From Sphingobacterium sp. (GTDB taxonomy: Bacteria; Bacteroidota; Bacteroidia; Sphingobacteriales; Sphingobacteriaceae), in the NCBI GenBank assembly GCA_031253985.1, contig JAIRVH010000223.1:1-64000 (forward strand): DNA of 64,000 nt. Direction: 5' to 3'. A program made the position numbers and the translations under genes. This document shows positions 16,671 to 25,625 of this stretch, in pieces; position 1 is the first letter of the stretch; every line of letters starts with the position of its first letter. The notes under the pieces were generated by a model. The model searched no databases. It was given only the letters and a program-made list of their open reading frames with translations, and had not been told where the DNA came from.

Positions 16671-18177
16671 ATACTCGAATTGTTTCAGTTTTTAATCTAT
16701 TTCTTATTTCCTCAAAGCTAGACGTGTGAATAAATTCACCGTTCAAATAACATTCTTGCAGCAAGTTTCTATTTTCCAGTTCAGCTACAGTTTGTGGGTT
16801 CAGGTTATCTATTAAACGAAATTCATCATTTTCGAATACAACAGCCACCATACCCTTTTGTGACTTCTTAAAGTTTCCAGTATCTGTAGCCGGACGTTTC
16901 TGAATTGCTTTAAATTCTCCGTTGACAATTTCGGCAGTTCCTTTTAGTGCAAAACCGAAAGTATCGCGTGTGACATATTGATAGGTATAAGAGCCTATTC
17001 CTAATATGGTATTGGTGGAAGCAAAGCCTTTGTCGAGCAGTCCTTGACAGATTTTATCGGCCCTATCCACCGTTATGGAATCTCCATAAACCACGCCAAT
17101 ATGTGGATCCAACTCCTTAAATCCCTTGCTGTTGGTCGTGCCGCCAAAAAGTTCAAATAGACGTTCGACGATACCTTTCCGGACAGTACAGCGATCAGAT
17201 GCCGCATCACCGCAGATAATTTTTACCGGATCGCCACTATCGGGTCGGATGACGACCTTACCTTCTCTTGCCATAATCAGATCCTTCAACTGTGGCAATA
17301 CATGATCGACTACTTGCCAGAGGTCATAGGTATCCGATACAATGGAGATATTTCCGCTTGGGTATACCTTGGTGATCAGATGCCGAAATGCTTCCACTTC
17401 ATCTTCTCCATAGGAACACATTACGCTGTGCTCCGTTGACGGGGTATACATCATCACATCACTTTTTGCTTGATAGTAGGATTTCAGATACTCCCGAACA
17501 GACAATGTAGCGGAGACACCGAAGCTCAACAGATGCCCCCCAGCTGTACGATAAGCGGTTTCAGGGGAGCCCATGCCACGCATAGAAAAATCACCTGCTT
17601 GGGTAAAGACTTTATTGACGTCACCCGTTTTTTCCGCAAAGCCCGTCAGTAATCTTTTATACTGATCCGCTATTGTCGCCGCAGTCATCGGTGACCAGAT
17701 ATAAGCAGACAACTGTGTCTCCAGATATCCAGGCAACCAGAAAAAATCTGGATGTGTATTTTCGATCGTAAACATCGGCACACCAACGGGTACCAAACTA
17801 CCTTCCTGCAACGCATTGACTTTGATCGGAAGATAGCCCAACCGGTGCAGATCGCGGATATGTTTCGACTCATGAGTCGAGGCAAAATTAGCATTTGTAT
17901 GCTCAAAAACAGATGCGATTGCTTCCTCATACGCAGCGACAACTTCTTCTTCCGGCTGTGCAAAAAAATTCTCGTCGAAGGAATTGGTGATTTCTGCCAG
18001 CGCACCCTGCAGTCCAAAGAAAACAACGTGACTAATACCTTCTATACGGGACATACGTGGTGTCCAGGTTTCGTATACCCATTGTGTATGATCTGGATAT
18101 TGATCCTTATGACACAATTTATAACCATCCGTCCAAAGCATTGGATTTTTGTTTATCGATTTAAACATAGTGCTCAT
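16660..18177 (-). CDS. nadV: nicotinamide phosphoribosyltransferase (NadV/NAMPT family)
   Basis: This 505-residue protein is a full-length NAMPT/NadV family enzyme, which joins nicotinamide to PRPP to give NMN. The opening NPMLWTDGYKLCHKDQYP, the GDFSMRGMGSPETAYRTAGGH segment and IRPDSGDP are characteristic of the family. It overlaps the upstream Prs-like gene by 17 bases and nadE by 11 bases, so the three are tightly coupled. In phage NAD-rebuilding operons a NadV homologue paired with a Prs homologue works on ADP-ribose derivatives (Namat/Adps). That alternative should be kept in mind here because the same pair occurs under an ADP-ribose-sensing regulator. Confidence 0.9.
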   Translation of the reverse strand: MSTMFKSINKNPMLWTDGYKLCHKDQYPDHTQWVYETWTPRMSRIEGISHVVFFGLQGALAEITNSFDENFFAQPEEEVVAAYEEAIASVFEHTNANFASTHESKHIRDLHRLGYLPIKVNALQEGSLVPVGVPMFTIENTHPDFFWLPGYLETQLSAYIWSPMTAATIADQYKRLLTGFAEKTGDVNKVFTQAGDFSMRGMGSPETAYRTAGGHLLSFGVSATLSVREYLKSYYQAKSDVMMYTPSTEHSVMCSYGEDEVEAFRHLITKVYPSGNISIVSDTYDLWQVVDHVLPQLKDLIMAREGKVVIRPDSGDPVKIICGDAASDRCTVRKGIVERLFELFGGTTNSKGFKELDPHIGVVYGDSITVDRADKICQGLLDKGFASTNTILGIGSYTYQYVTRDTFGFALKGTAEIVNGEFKAIQKRPATDTGNFKKSQKGMVAVVFENDEFRLIDNLNPQTVAELENRNLLQECYLNGEFIHTSSFEEIRNRLKTETIRVYGK

Positions 18178-18973
18178 TCGTTAAGTTGATATAATTTATT
18201 TTAGGATGGACGGTATCCATCATTGAATTGGTGGTAAAGACACAGGCTATCGGTGAATCATCATCCAGCAATGCGCCTTTAAAAATGCGAGGCTCACAAT
18301 GTGTGACCAAAAGATAGACCACACTGGCTCCCATTTCTTTCAAAATTTTTCCTGCCCAAAGAAAGGTTCCGCCTGCAGAACACAGGTCATCGACAATAAT
18401 GCATTTTGCACCAAGTGGAATATCTCCTGCCTTAAGCTCCATGCCTTCGATTCGGCCTGTTTGTGGATTCCGCTTCTTCTCAAAAACACAGCTATTTTCA
18501 TAACCGCTGTTAATATAACGTTCCGCGGCTCCTTTATCCGGGAAAACAATCCGATCTTGTTCCGAAAAATCAAGTTTTTCCATTAATTGTGGCAACCAGT
18601 CCAATGCCGGATAAATTCCTACACTGTTTGCCAGTAGTTCCAGCGTCACTTTGGAATGTGGCTCGACAACAGATACCGTATCAAACTGTAAACTATTTAT
18701 AAAATCAGCCACATACTGTAAGGTAAACAAATCGCCTTCAATTTTACGGTCCATACGGCTATAGGGCATATAACGGATCAGTAAGCGACAAGATTCGGAG
18801 GATACTTCGTCCAGTCGCTTTTTGACAAAAAGCAAGCGGATTAAATCCCCATCCTCCTGATAAGTAAATTCAATGAGATTGTTCTTTAAGATCAACTGAT
18901 CAAAATCTTTCACTTTTGTCTCCCCATTTGGAAATTGCTCTGTGACTATCTGATGCTTATTTAATACAATCAT
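18161..18973 (-). CDS. divergent ribose-phosphate pyrophosphokinase (Prs-like)
   Basis: This 270-residue protein is a phosphoribosyl-pyrophosphate synthetase homologue, about 40 residues shorter than housekeeping Prs. It keeps FPNGE near residue 14, the RYMPYSRMDRK segment (canonical Prs has a longer PYxxYxRQDRK stretch) and the PRPP loop IIVDDLCSAGGTF near residue 197. It should pyrophosphorylate ribose 5-phosphate, feeding PRPP to the next gene's enzyme. A shift to ADP-ribose, as in phage Adps, cannot be excluded. It is the first cistron of the NAD operon, directly behind the operator pair. Confidence 0.82.
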   Translation of the reverse strand: MIVLNKHQIVTEQFPNGETKVKDFDQLILKNNLIEFTYQEDGDLIRLLFVKKRLDEVSSESCRLLIRYMPYSRMDRKIEGDLFTLQYVADFINSLQFDTVSVVEPHSKVTLELLANSVGIYPALDWLPQLMEKLDFSEQDRIVFPDKGAAERYINSGYENSCVFEKKRNPQTGRIEGMELKAGDIPLGAKCIIVDDLCSAGGTFLWAGKILKEMGASVVYLLVTHCEPRIFKGALLDDDSPIACVFTTNSMMDTVHPKINYINLTNEHYV

Positions 18974-18998
18974 AGCTTTTAATTATACTTTTTATTTT

Positions 18999-19015
18999 TG
19001 AGTACTTTTTACTCA
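18999..19015. promoter_or_regulatory. NrtR operator candidate, site 1
   Basis: TGAGTACTTTTTACTCA is an inverted repeat with 6-base arms and a 5-base centre, extended by one more pair on each side. It lies just downstream of the predicted -7 box, over the expected start of the NAD operon transcript. Confidence 0.75.
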
Positions 19016-19016
19016 A

Positions 19017-19048
19017 CAAATATGGAGATTAAATTTAAGCCTGCAAAA
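19017..19048 (-). promoter_or_regulatory. promoter of the NAD operon
   Basis: On the minus strand a TTTTG at 19048-19044 is followed after 19 bases by CATATTTG at 19024-19017, one mismatch from TAnnTTTG. It is bracketed by the two operator candidates and lies about 45 bases upstream of the Prs-like ATG. Confidence 0.6.
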
Positions 19049-19053
19049 TATAT

Positions 19054-19070
19054 TGAGTACTTTTTACTCA
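19054..19070. promoter_or_regulatory. NrtR operator candidate, site 2
   Basis: It is identical at all 17 bases to site 1, with a centre-to-centre distance of 55 bases (about five helical turns). It lies directly upstream of the -33 element. Two sites around one promoter suggest cooperative repression by NrtR. Confidence 0.75.
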
Positions 19071-19665
19071 TAAAATCAAAAATAAGACATATAACACTGA
19101 CAATCAATTAAATAATTTAAAGAAGATCGTGTAACGCAAACATTCCCCTACCATTCCTAAATATTAACCATGAATCTGATTTCCTGATTAGCGTATCGAT
19201 AATCAATATAAATATTAAAACCGGAACATACACATACCATGTAGTACCTAATAACAATTTTTAATCAATATTTAGACAGTTATCAGTCAGTGATTATACA
19301 GTCTGCACTGAGCCATCACTGAACAAGCACTGAACGATCACTGAACAAGCACTGTCAAAAGGTAGAATTTGCCCCCTATCTGCTCCCCGTTTGCTGCTAC
19401 AGCTTCCCGCTCTTCTTTTGATGGACGGCAGAAAGAAAAACCCTTATTGCAAGACAGCAAAATGTGCTGAAAATATCTGTTTTACATGCTTATAGGAGAT
19501 ACTTCGGTGATAAAAAAACACGGAGAGACAGTTTCAATAAAAATTAGCTGATTATAGGGATGGAAATTTTACCATAAAACATGATCTTTGTCTATACCAT
19601 AGTCACAAAATTCTTTGTCAGCACATTTGTGGGCGGAGAGATTTTGAATTACTTAAGCATAAAGC
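19071..19665. other. long intergenic region with phased CACTGA repeats
   Basis: About 600 bases lie between the NAD operon control region and the gene at 19666. No open frame of note was found. Apart from the phased hexamers at 19306-19355 and an upstream TCAGTGAT (19287-19294), the sequence is unremarkable and AT-rich. A promoter for 19666 is expected but no exact TAnnTTTG box with a good -33 element was seen. Confidence 0.5.
19305..19355 (+). repeat. CACTGA hexamers in exact 11-base phase
   Basis: CACTGA occurs at 19306, 19317, 19328 and 19339 and CACTGT at 19350, each exactly 11 bases apart. The longer unit ATCACTGAACAAGCACTG is repeated at 19315 and 19337. TCAGTGAT at 19287-19294 is the reverse complement of ATCACTGA, so a hairpin with 19315-19322 is also possible. 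Confidence 0.75.
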
Positions 19666-20157
19666 ATGGAATTAGCCAATCTTATCAAACAAGATATTGA
19701 GTCAATCTTAAAAATTGAATCTCAAGACATCAAACAATTGGTCGAGGACTATCGCGAAGACTTAATGGATGCGGAGACCTTTGACGCCATCGATGCGTAC
19801 AATATGCTCTATTCGAATATTTATGAAATGTCCGAGGAAGAATACCTCGATGCTTTTCGCACCTTGGGAGAAGCCTATCCAAACTTTGGCAAGGCCGATG
19901 AAAATGACTTCCAAAAAACAATTGCTGAACTGGAACGTTTAAAACATGCCTTCAACGAGCTGCAGCTCAATACAACCGAGGGCAAGCATCTTTTAGCATT
20001 GCAATTGGCTGTTTTGGAACTGGATATTCAGGTTTACCAAAAGCTAACCCTATCACCAACGACAAGCGAGATACAGGCTGAAATCAATTTATTGGAAACA
20101 GAATCTTTCGGTATAACCAATCAGATCAATCAGTTTTTAGAACAGTACCACGATTAA
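19666..20157 (+). CDS. acidic helical protein, function unknown
   Basis: This 163-residue protein is acidic and reads as mostly alpha-helical (LIKQDIESILKIESQDIKQL, then repeated leucine-rich helices). It has no signal peptide or membrane segment. No family is recognised. It is followed after 2 bases by the next gene, so the two are co-transcribed and probably act together. Confidence 0.6.
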   Translation: MELANLIKQDIESILKIESQDIKQLVEDYREDLMDAETFDAIDAYNMLYSNIYEMSEEEYLDAFRTLGEAYPNFGKADENDFQKTIAELERLKHAFNELQLNTTEGKHLLALQLAVLELDIQVYQKLTLSPTTSEIQAEINLLETESFGITNQINQFLEQYHD

Positions 20158-20159
20158 TT

Positions 20160-21116
20160 ATGCCATCACTTTATCCTATTAATTGCCCATGGCTAAAAAC
20201 AGGTCTTTGCCTACTTTGTTGGCTATCACTCCTGCCAACGGTGCTTTTTTCTTCTCAAAACAAGAAGGAGTTTGATACACAGCAACAGATAGGCGGCAGA
20301 CTGCCCTTCTACATCAGCGATCAAGGAATACTGTATTACAATTTGTCAGCTGGAGAGAATCAAATCAGCACAATCCAGATTGATTTAAACGAGGTATTTA
20401 GAAATTCCACGGTAGAGCATCTTCGATCAAAGCACTATGAGCTATCCGATACAGCGATAACGATCATCAACTATAATGCTCCCCCCATTTCAGCCAGATA
20501 TAAAATTATCGATAACAAATTTGTTGTATCCAAATCCTCAGATTGGCCAACTGGCATGCAGCCGGCAGTTCACCCGATGGCGCTGGATAGCCTGAAATAC
20601 CTGGAGGCCCTGTTTGACACAAATGACCTCAATGGCTTGCTGCAGCTGGAAGCGACCAAGCTCCCTTTGGAAAATATACTATTATTTTTTAGTCAGCTGC
20701 ATGGGTTTTCCACGGTAGAGGAATTTAGCTACAATGCCATTCATCGGATTTTAGAAAAGGGGCAATACGCAATTGCCAAACAATTTTACCGCATATTTCT
20801 GACTAGAAATAGACAATTCAATGACTTCGAAGTACTGAAGACCGCGATAGAAAAAAACGACATGAATTTTATCCGTTATGCTTCTTTAAATAGTCTGAAC
20901 AGGCTGGGTATTGATGAAGTTAAAACGGATTATAGCTTCACACAATGCACATTACTTGGAAAAGCCATTCTAATGAAAAACAAAATAGCTATAGAATATC
21001 TTTTACAGAAAGGGGCCACGACGGACAACGTGTACCAATATGAATCCGAGGTGCTAACTGCAAGTCAGCTCGCCCAAAGAACCAAGTCTGAGAAAATCAT
21101 CAAACTATTCCATTAA
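20160..21116 (+). CDS. exported or anchored protein with ankyrin-like C terminus, function unknown
   Basis: This 318-residue protein has a hydrophobic N-terminal segment (LKTGLCLLCWLSLLPTVLF, about residues 14-31), either a signal peptide or an anchor. The C-terminal 80 residues resemble ankyrin repeats (TLLGKAILMKNKIAIEYLLQKGATTDN). The middle is not recognised. It sits between the small acidic protein and the cysteine hydrolase in one plus-strand group. Confidence 0.6.
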   Translation: MPSLYPINCPWLKTGLCLLCWLSLLPTVLFSSQNKKEFDTQQQIGGRLPFYISDQGILYYNLSAGENQISTIQIDLNEVFRNSTVEHLRSKHYELSDTAITIINYNAPPISARYKIIDNKFVVSKSSDWPTGMQPAVHPMALDSLKYLEALFDTNDLNGLLQLEATKLPLENILLFFSQLHGFSTVEEFSYNAIHRILEKGQYAIAKQFYRIFLTRNRQFNDFEVLKTAIEKNDMNFIRYASLNSLNRLGIDEVKTDYSFTQCTLLGKAILMKNKIAIEYLLQKGATTDNVYQYESEVLTASQLAQRTKSEKIIKLFH

Positions 21117-21132
21117 TTACGTAAACTGACCG

Positions 21133-21810
21133 ATGAAAAAAACACTTATTTACGTCATATCCCTTGTTAGTTACCTTGTGATCACAGCAGCGCTGACGCA
21201 ACCCGTCCATGCGCAAAAAAAGCCAATAGTTTCCAAGCAATCGAAAGCCCATTCAAAATTACCACTGTTCAATGATGGGGATATGATCTTTCAGTCTTCT
21301 ATTTCACCGCAATGCAAGGCGATCCAATTGGCAACGCGTTCTCCGTATTCCCATTGTGGGATTATTTTTTACGAGCAAGGCAAACCTTACGTGCTGGAAG
21401 CCGTACAGCCTGTAACTGTAACGAAGCTGGAACATTGGATTGCGCGTGGCGAACAGCAGCATTACGCGGTCAAACGCCTCAAAAATGCAAGCCAGGTACT
21501 GACCAGTTCGACATTGGCTAAAATGAAAGCGATCGGTAAAGATTTTATCGGCAAAAATTACGATGCCACATTTGAATGGTCTGACGATAAGATCTATTGC
21601 TCCGAATTGATCTGGAAAATATACCAGCGCGGAGCTGGCATTGAAGTTGGGAAACTTGAAAAACTACAGGATTTTGATTTAAGTAGCCCCGAAGTGAAAA
21701 CTAAGCTCAAAGAGCGTTATGGCAATGCTGTTCCCCTGAACGAAACCGTCATATCCCCCGCTTCAATCTTTAATAGTCCATTGTTGCTTGCGGTGGCAAG
21801 TAATTATTAA
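21133..21810 (+). CDS. YiiX/YebB-like NlpC/P60-type cysteine hydrolase
   Basis: This 225-residue secreted protein has a signal peptide ending near VHAQ. It is followed by a permuted papain-like fold of the YiiX/YebB-like branch of the NlpC/P60 superfamily. GDMIFQSS, the histidine in SPYSHCGIIF near residue 75 and the cysteine in DKIYCSELIWKIY near residue 156 are the expected core. Relatives may cut or transfer amide or lipid-ester bonds in the envelope; the substrate is unknown. It is the third gene of the group and the only one with a recognisable activity. Confidence 0.82.
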   Translation: MKKTLIYVISLVSYLVITAALTQPVHAQKKPIVSKQSKAHSKLPLFNDGDMIFQSSISPQCKAIQLATRSPYSHCGIIFYEQGKPYVLEAVQPVTVTKLEHWIARGEQQHYAVKRLKNASQVLTSSTLAKMKAIGKDFIGKNYDATFEWSDDKIYCSELIWKIYQRGAGIEVGKLEKLQDFDLSSPEVKTKLKERYGNAVPLNETVISPASIFNSPLLLAVASNY

Positions 21811-21848
21811 GCAGACTCGATACGCTCCAATTTTTGAAGCTGCAGCCT

Positions 21849-22826
21849 CTATTTTTGAAGCTGAACAGTACTTCCCCCGTTTAACTTACTTTCTTGAGCA
21901 GCATCGATAAATGCGCATATTGCCAAGGTTTCCTTTTCGTCAACCGGGCTTAGGCCCGTTTCGAAAAATGGAAGGATTTTATCCAGCAACGGACCGTAGC
22001 CCATAAATTGTCCCAGGTGCACAATCCGATCTTTTAAAAATACGGTCCCGCCAAAATCATCTTTTCCCTCACGTATCCCCCGCAGCGAAGCAATCCTTCC
22101 GCCCCCCCACTCACCGACATAAAGCGAAGTACCCTGTTCCTGAATAGTCCGTACAGCATGGCAGTCAGGCCCCATCAAAGCAAATAACATTTCTACCCCA
22201 TGGATGCCATACCAATACAGATCTTTATGTGAAGGTTCGGTTACTGCAGGACAATAAACATCAGCCCCAATAATGTTGGCTCGATCCAATTCCTGAAGCC
22301 CAGTAATATAACGCAGTGAGCTTGAGGAAAAAACAGGACAATCGTAGTTTTTTGCCGCTTCAAAAATTTTCAGGGCGTCCGAATAAGAATTGGCAATAGG
22401 TTTATCGATAAATAACGGCTTTTTAGCTTTGATCACTTCAAGTGCCTGCTGCAAATGAAGATTGCCATCATTTGTTTCCAAAAACACATAGTCTACTTTT
22501 TTCAATAGATCGGCAACACTCGATACGATAGAAACACCAAGCTCCTGCACCTCACGAGTAATTTTTGGAATACGCTCCACACTTAAAGCGATGGTTTTAC
22601 TGCCATAGGGATAAGCTGCAACAACGCTAAATTTAGCATAGGGATGATCGCTAGCCGCTGTATTGATCGCCTTTGTAAAAGCAATGGCGTGTGTAATGTC
22701 CAGTCCGATGATGCCTATCTTTTTTACCTTCGGACCTGCTGAAAATACTTCATGGGCTTGTACGGCAAATGACAATCCAAACGCAAATGAAGACATCAGG
22801 AATTTTTTTCTATTCATCGGATTCAT
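21849..22826 (-). CDS. Gfo/Idh/MocA family oxidoreductase with signal-like N terminus
   Basis: This 325-residue protein has the NAD(P)-binding start KKIGIIGLDITHAIAF and the EKP-like segment KPLFIDKPIANSYSDALKIFE, which mark the Gfo/Idh/MocA family of sugar dehydrogenases. The N terminus (NRKKFLMSSFAFGLSFAVQAHE) looks like an export signal, so it may work in the periplasm, as some Bacteroidota members do. Its start overlaps the M20 gene by 17 bases (an in-frame ATG at 22817 is an alternative). It is the last cistron of the operon 30293-21849. The substrate is inferred to be the sugar or acid handled by that operon. Confidence 0.82.
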   Translation of the reverse strand: MNPMNRKKFLMSSFAFGLSFAVQAHEVFSAGPKVKKIGIIGLDITHAIAFTKAINTAASDHPYAKFSVVAAYPYGSKTIALSVERIPKITREVQELGVSIVSSVADLLKKVDYVFLETNDGNLHLQQALEVIKAKKPLFIDKPIANSYSDALKIFEAAKNYDCPVFSSSSLRYITGLQELDRANIIGADVYCPAVTEPSHKDLYWYGIHGVEMLFALMGPDCHAVRTIQEQGTSLYVGEWGGGRIASLRGIREGKDDFGGTVFLKDRIVHLGQFMGYGPLLDKILPFFETGLSPVDEKETLAICAFIDAAQESKLNGGSTVQLQK

Positions 22827-24021
22827 TCAAAAGGGAAATCGCGGCATTGACCATAACAGCCATCGATGTTTCGAAAGCCTTTTCATCTAAATTGAATTGT
22901 GGGTTGTGGAGTCCATATTGGGTTGAAGAATCCTCATTATTTGTTCCTATCAACATAAACAGCGAAGGGTAACGATAAGAATAATAGGCAAAATCTTCGG
23001 CTGCCATCCAGATCTCCAGTTCCTGCGGCACATCACTGCCCATCGTCTCCGCAATAATTGTTTTGACTTTTTGTGTTAATGCGGGATCATTATAAAGCGC
23101 GGGGTAACCATGGCGTACTTCAACTTCTGCCTTTGCACCTAGCGATACAGGAAGCGTACCTGCTATTTCCGCAACCGTTTCCAGCGCCTCCTTGCGCCAT
23201 GCTTCATCCATGGTACGGAATGTTCCGGCTAGCTTTACTTCCTCAGGAATAACGTTGGCCGCCCCATCCCCAATAAAACGTCCAAATGTCAATACAGAAG
23301 GGACATCGGGATTGGCTTTTCGGCTGACAACCTGCTGCAATGTAGTCAGCAGCTGCGCCGCAATCATAATCGGATCAACAGCGCGATGAGGTTCCGCAGC
23401 GTGCCCACCCCGGCCTTTGATTGTAAAATAGAACTCATCACTTGATGCCATAAAGCGTCCCGCACGTAAGCCTACTTTTCCGACAGCAACACGCGGACTA
23501 ACATGTAACCCCAAAACAGCTTTGATCGTACCGCCAAAAGACTCGAGAATGCCTGATTCCAAAATCTGGATTGCACCCCCCGGTATTTTTTCTTCTGCAG
23601 GCTGAAATAACAGCACAATTTTACCGGAAAACTCCTTTTTATAATCCTTTAAGATGGATGCCGCACCCAACAGGTTAGCCGTATGAAAATCATGGCCGCA
23701 GGCGTGCATGACGCCCTTATTTTCGGACTTATAACTGACCGTATTTTGTTCATCTATCGGTAAAGCATCTATATCAGCCCGTAAGACGACAATATCATCA
23801 CTAAGGGATTTTTCTCCGGTCAATACAGCAACGACGCCAGTACCCGCCACCAGCTCAAAGGGTATATCCAACGCCGCTAGTTGTTGCTGAATATAGGCAC
23901 TCGTCTCGAACTCCTGAAAAGATAATTCGGGATTCCGATGAATGTTCCGGCGTATTTCAACGACTCCTGGAAAAATAAGTTCAATTTTTTCGTGCAATTC
24001 GTTCAGCATGTGTTCCTTCAT
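22810..24021 (-). CDS. M20 family amidohydrolase (hippurate hydrolase-like)
   Basis: This 403-residue metal-dependent amidohydrolase belongs to the M20D group (N-acyl-amino-acid hydrolase, hippuricase). Metal ligands include HACGHDFHTANLLGAA near residues 106-121, the Glu pair in FQPAEEKIPGGA and the histidine in GLHVSPRVAVG. The family removes acyl groups from amino compounds in the cytoplasm. In this operon it could deacylate an amino sugar acid or amino acid derived from the glycan. No signal peptide is visible. Confidence 0.9.
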   Translation of the reverse strand: MKEHMLNELHEKIELIFPGVVEIRRNIHRNPELSFQEFETSAYIQQQLAALDIPFELVAGTGVVAVLTGEKSLSDDIVVLRADIDALPIDEQNTVSYKSENKGVMHACGHDFHTANLLGAASILKDYKKEFSGKIVLLFQPAEEKIPGGAIQILESGILESFGGTIKAVLGLHVSPRVAVGKVGLRAGRFMASSDEFYFTIKGRGGHAAEPHRAVDPIMIAAQLLTTLQQVVSRKANPDVPSVLTFGRFIGDGAANVIPEEVKLAGTFRTMDEAWRKEALETVAEIAGTLPVSLGAKAEVEVRHGYPALYNDPALTQKVKTIIAETMGSDVPQELEIWMAAEDFAYYSYRYPSLFMLIGTNNEDSSTQYGLHNPQFNLDEKAFETSMAVMVNAAISLLNESDE

Positions 24022-24059
24022 TTGATGCGTTTAAAAAATAAATCCTGCAACAAGTTAAG

Positions 24060-25625
24060 CTAAAAATAACGTACATAAAAATACAGCACCAACACGGTTA
24101 TAATTAACCACCATAAGGTAGGGTTTCGAAACCCGCGATAAGCGGCTTTATCTTGATCCGGCACCTGGAAAGAATCGCTTGTGAGCACCAGGTTTTTCAA
24201 CCGTGCTTCTGCAACCGCCGGTGTCAATAAACTGACCACCACACAAGCAATCATACAGGTCCAGAACACAATACCGGTCCTATTAAAAAACGGCATTTCC
24301 GGCAATGCATATTCCAAAAATAACGAAAGCGGAATTGTCAGTAAACCTGCGGTCAAAGCCCCCTGTGAGGTCGTTCTTTTCCAGAAAACACCCATTAAAA
24401 ACATCGTTGCTATGCCCGGTGTAAAAAGACCATAGAGGTTCATGAGGTAAAGAAAAACAGGTTTATCCGAATAACTGATCAGCACAACCGCGCTCATGAT
24501 TCCAAGGATGATAATGGCCACTCCCGACCGCTTACCAAAGCGGACCGCTTCGTGGTCACTGGCATTTTTATTAATATACTGACTATAGATATCCACGGTC
24601 AGAATTGTTGTACAGGAATTGATCGCACCTGAAATATGGGACATGATGGCTGAGATCAATCCTGCCATCACCAATCCAACCAGACCTTTAGGCAATAACG
24701 TCTCCACTAATGTTGCAAACAGTAAATCAGGCTGATCGAGATGTGGCAAGAATTTTGGAGCCACCAATGCTGGAATAGTAATAATCAATGGAACCAAAAA
24801 TTTAAGATAGTCACCAAAGATAACTCCCATACGCCCATGCCATTCGTTTTTTGCCGCCAATACGCGTTGCACAATAAACTGATTTGTGGCACAATAAAAC
24901 ACACTGATACAGAGCAAACCACCTAAATACATTGTCCATGGAAAATCAGGATCAGATGCCGGATAGAACATTTTCCAATCTTTGGAAGATGCTATGACAG
25001 ACTGGAACCCGCCTGCCGCATCAATGGTTGCAAACGTTAAAACGATGCCCCCTAGTACCAAGATAACAAGCTGTACCATCTCTGTCCATATCACCGCCTT
25101 TAGTCCACCCAATACCGTATACAAGCCTGTTAGAATTGCCATTCCAAAAATACTGTATAAAATAGGAATACCGAACAAAGCATGCAGCGACAGGCCTCCC
25201 AGATAAAGAACAGCACCAATCTCTACGAATACATAAGTAAACAGGATCAAGATAGCATAAAGCACACGGGTTGCATTCCCATATCTTTTTTCGAGGTATT
25301 CAGGAATTGTATAGAAACCATTGCGAATGTAAAAAGGCAGAAAAATCCATAGCAATGCATTAAAACCTATTAAAATTGCCCCCCATTCCAAAGTTATGGC
25401 GACAAAACCGCGGCTATACGCAGCCCCCATGGCACCGACGAGATGATGGCTGCTGATATTTGCGGCGATGATACTTCCTCCGATCATCCACCAAGGCAAC
25501 TTATCACCCGCTAAAAAATAATCACGCTTCGAGCTGGCGTTTTTTCTCGATGCGTACAGCCCCAATACAACTATACCAATAATATATACGGCAAAAATAA
25601 TGACATCAATCCAATCGAGTTTCAT
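24060..25625 (-). CDS. sodium:solute symporter (SSS family)
   Basis: This 521-residue protein has about 13 hydrophobic segments and belongs to the SSS/SLC5 family, which takes up sugars, sugar acids, amino acids or vitamins with sodium. DWIDVIIFAVYIIGIVVLGLYASRKN begins the first helix region, and GGLKAVIWTEMVQ is a typical SSS loop. It overlaps the ceramidase-like gene by 20 bases. It is the only dedicated inner-membrane importer of the seven-gene operon and so probably carries the monomer or short oligomer that the operon degrades. Confidence 0.9.
   Translation of the reverse strand: MKLDWIDVIIFAVYIIGIVVLGLYASRKNASSKRDYFLAGDKLPWWMIGGSIIAANISSHHLVGAMGAAYSRGFVAITLEWGAILIGFNALLWIFLPFYIRNGFYTIPEYLEKRYGNATRVLYAILILFTYVFVEIGAVLYLGGLSLHALFGIPILYSIFGMAILTGLYTVLGGLKAVIWTEMVQLVILVLGGIVLTFATIDAAGGFQSVIASSKDWKMFYPASDPDFPWTMYLGGLLCISVFYCATNQFIVQRVLAAKNEWHGRMGVIFGDYLKFLVPLIITIPALVAPKFLPHLDQPDLLFATLVETLLPKGLVGLVMAGLISAIMSHISGAINSCTTILTVDIYSQYINKNASDHEAVRFGKRSGVAIIILGIMSAVVLISYSDKPVFLYLMNLYGLFTPGIATMFLMGVFWKRTTSQGALTAGLLTIPLSLFLEYALPEMPFFNRTGIVFWTCMIACVVVSLLTPAVAEARLKNLVLTSDSFQVPDQDKAAYRGFRNPTLWWLIITVLVLYFYVRYF

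Noticed and set aside
19305..19355. CRISPR array
   Set aside because: The repeats are hexamers with 5-base gaps, far too short for CRISPR repeats and spacers, and no cas gene is in the window.
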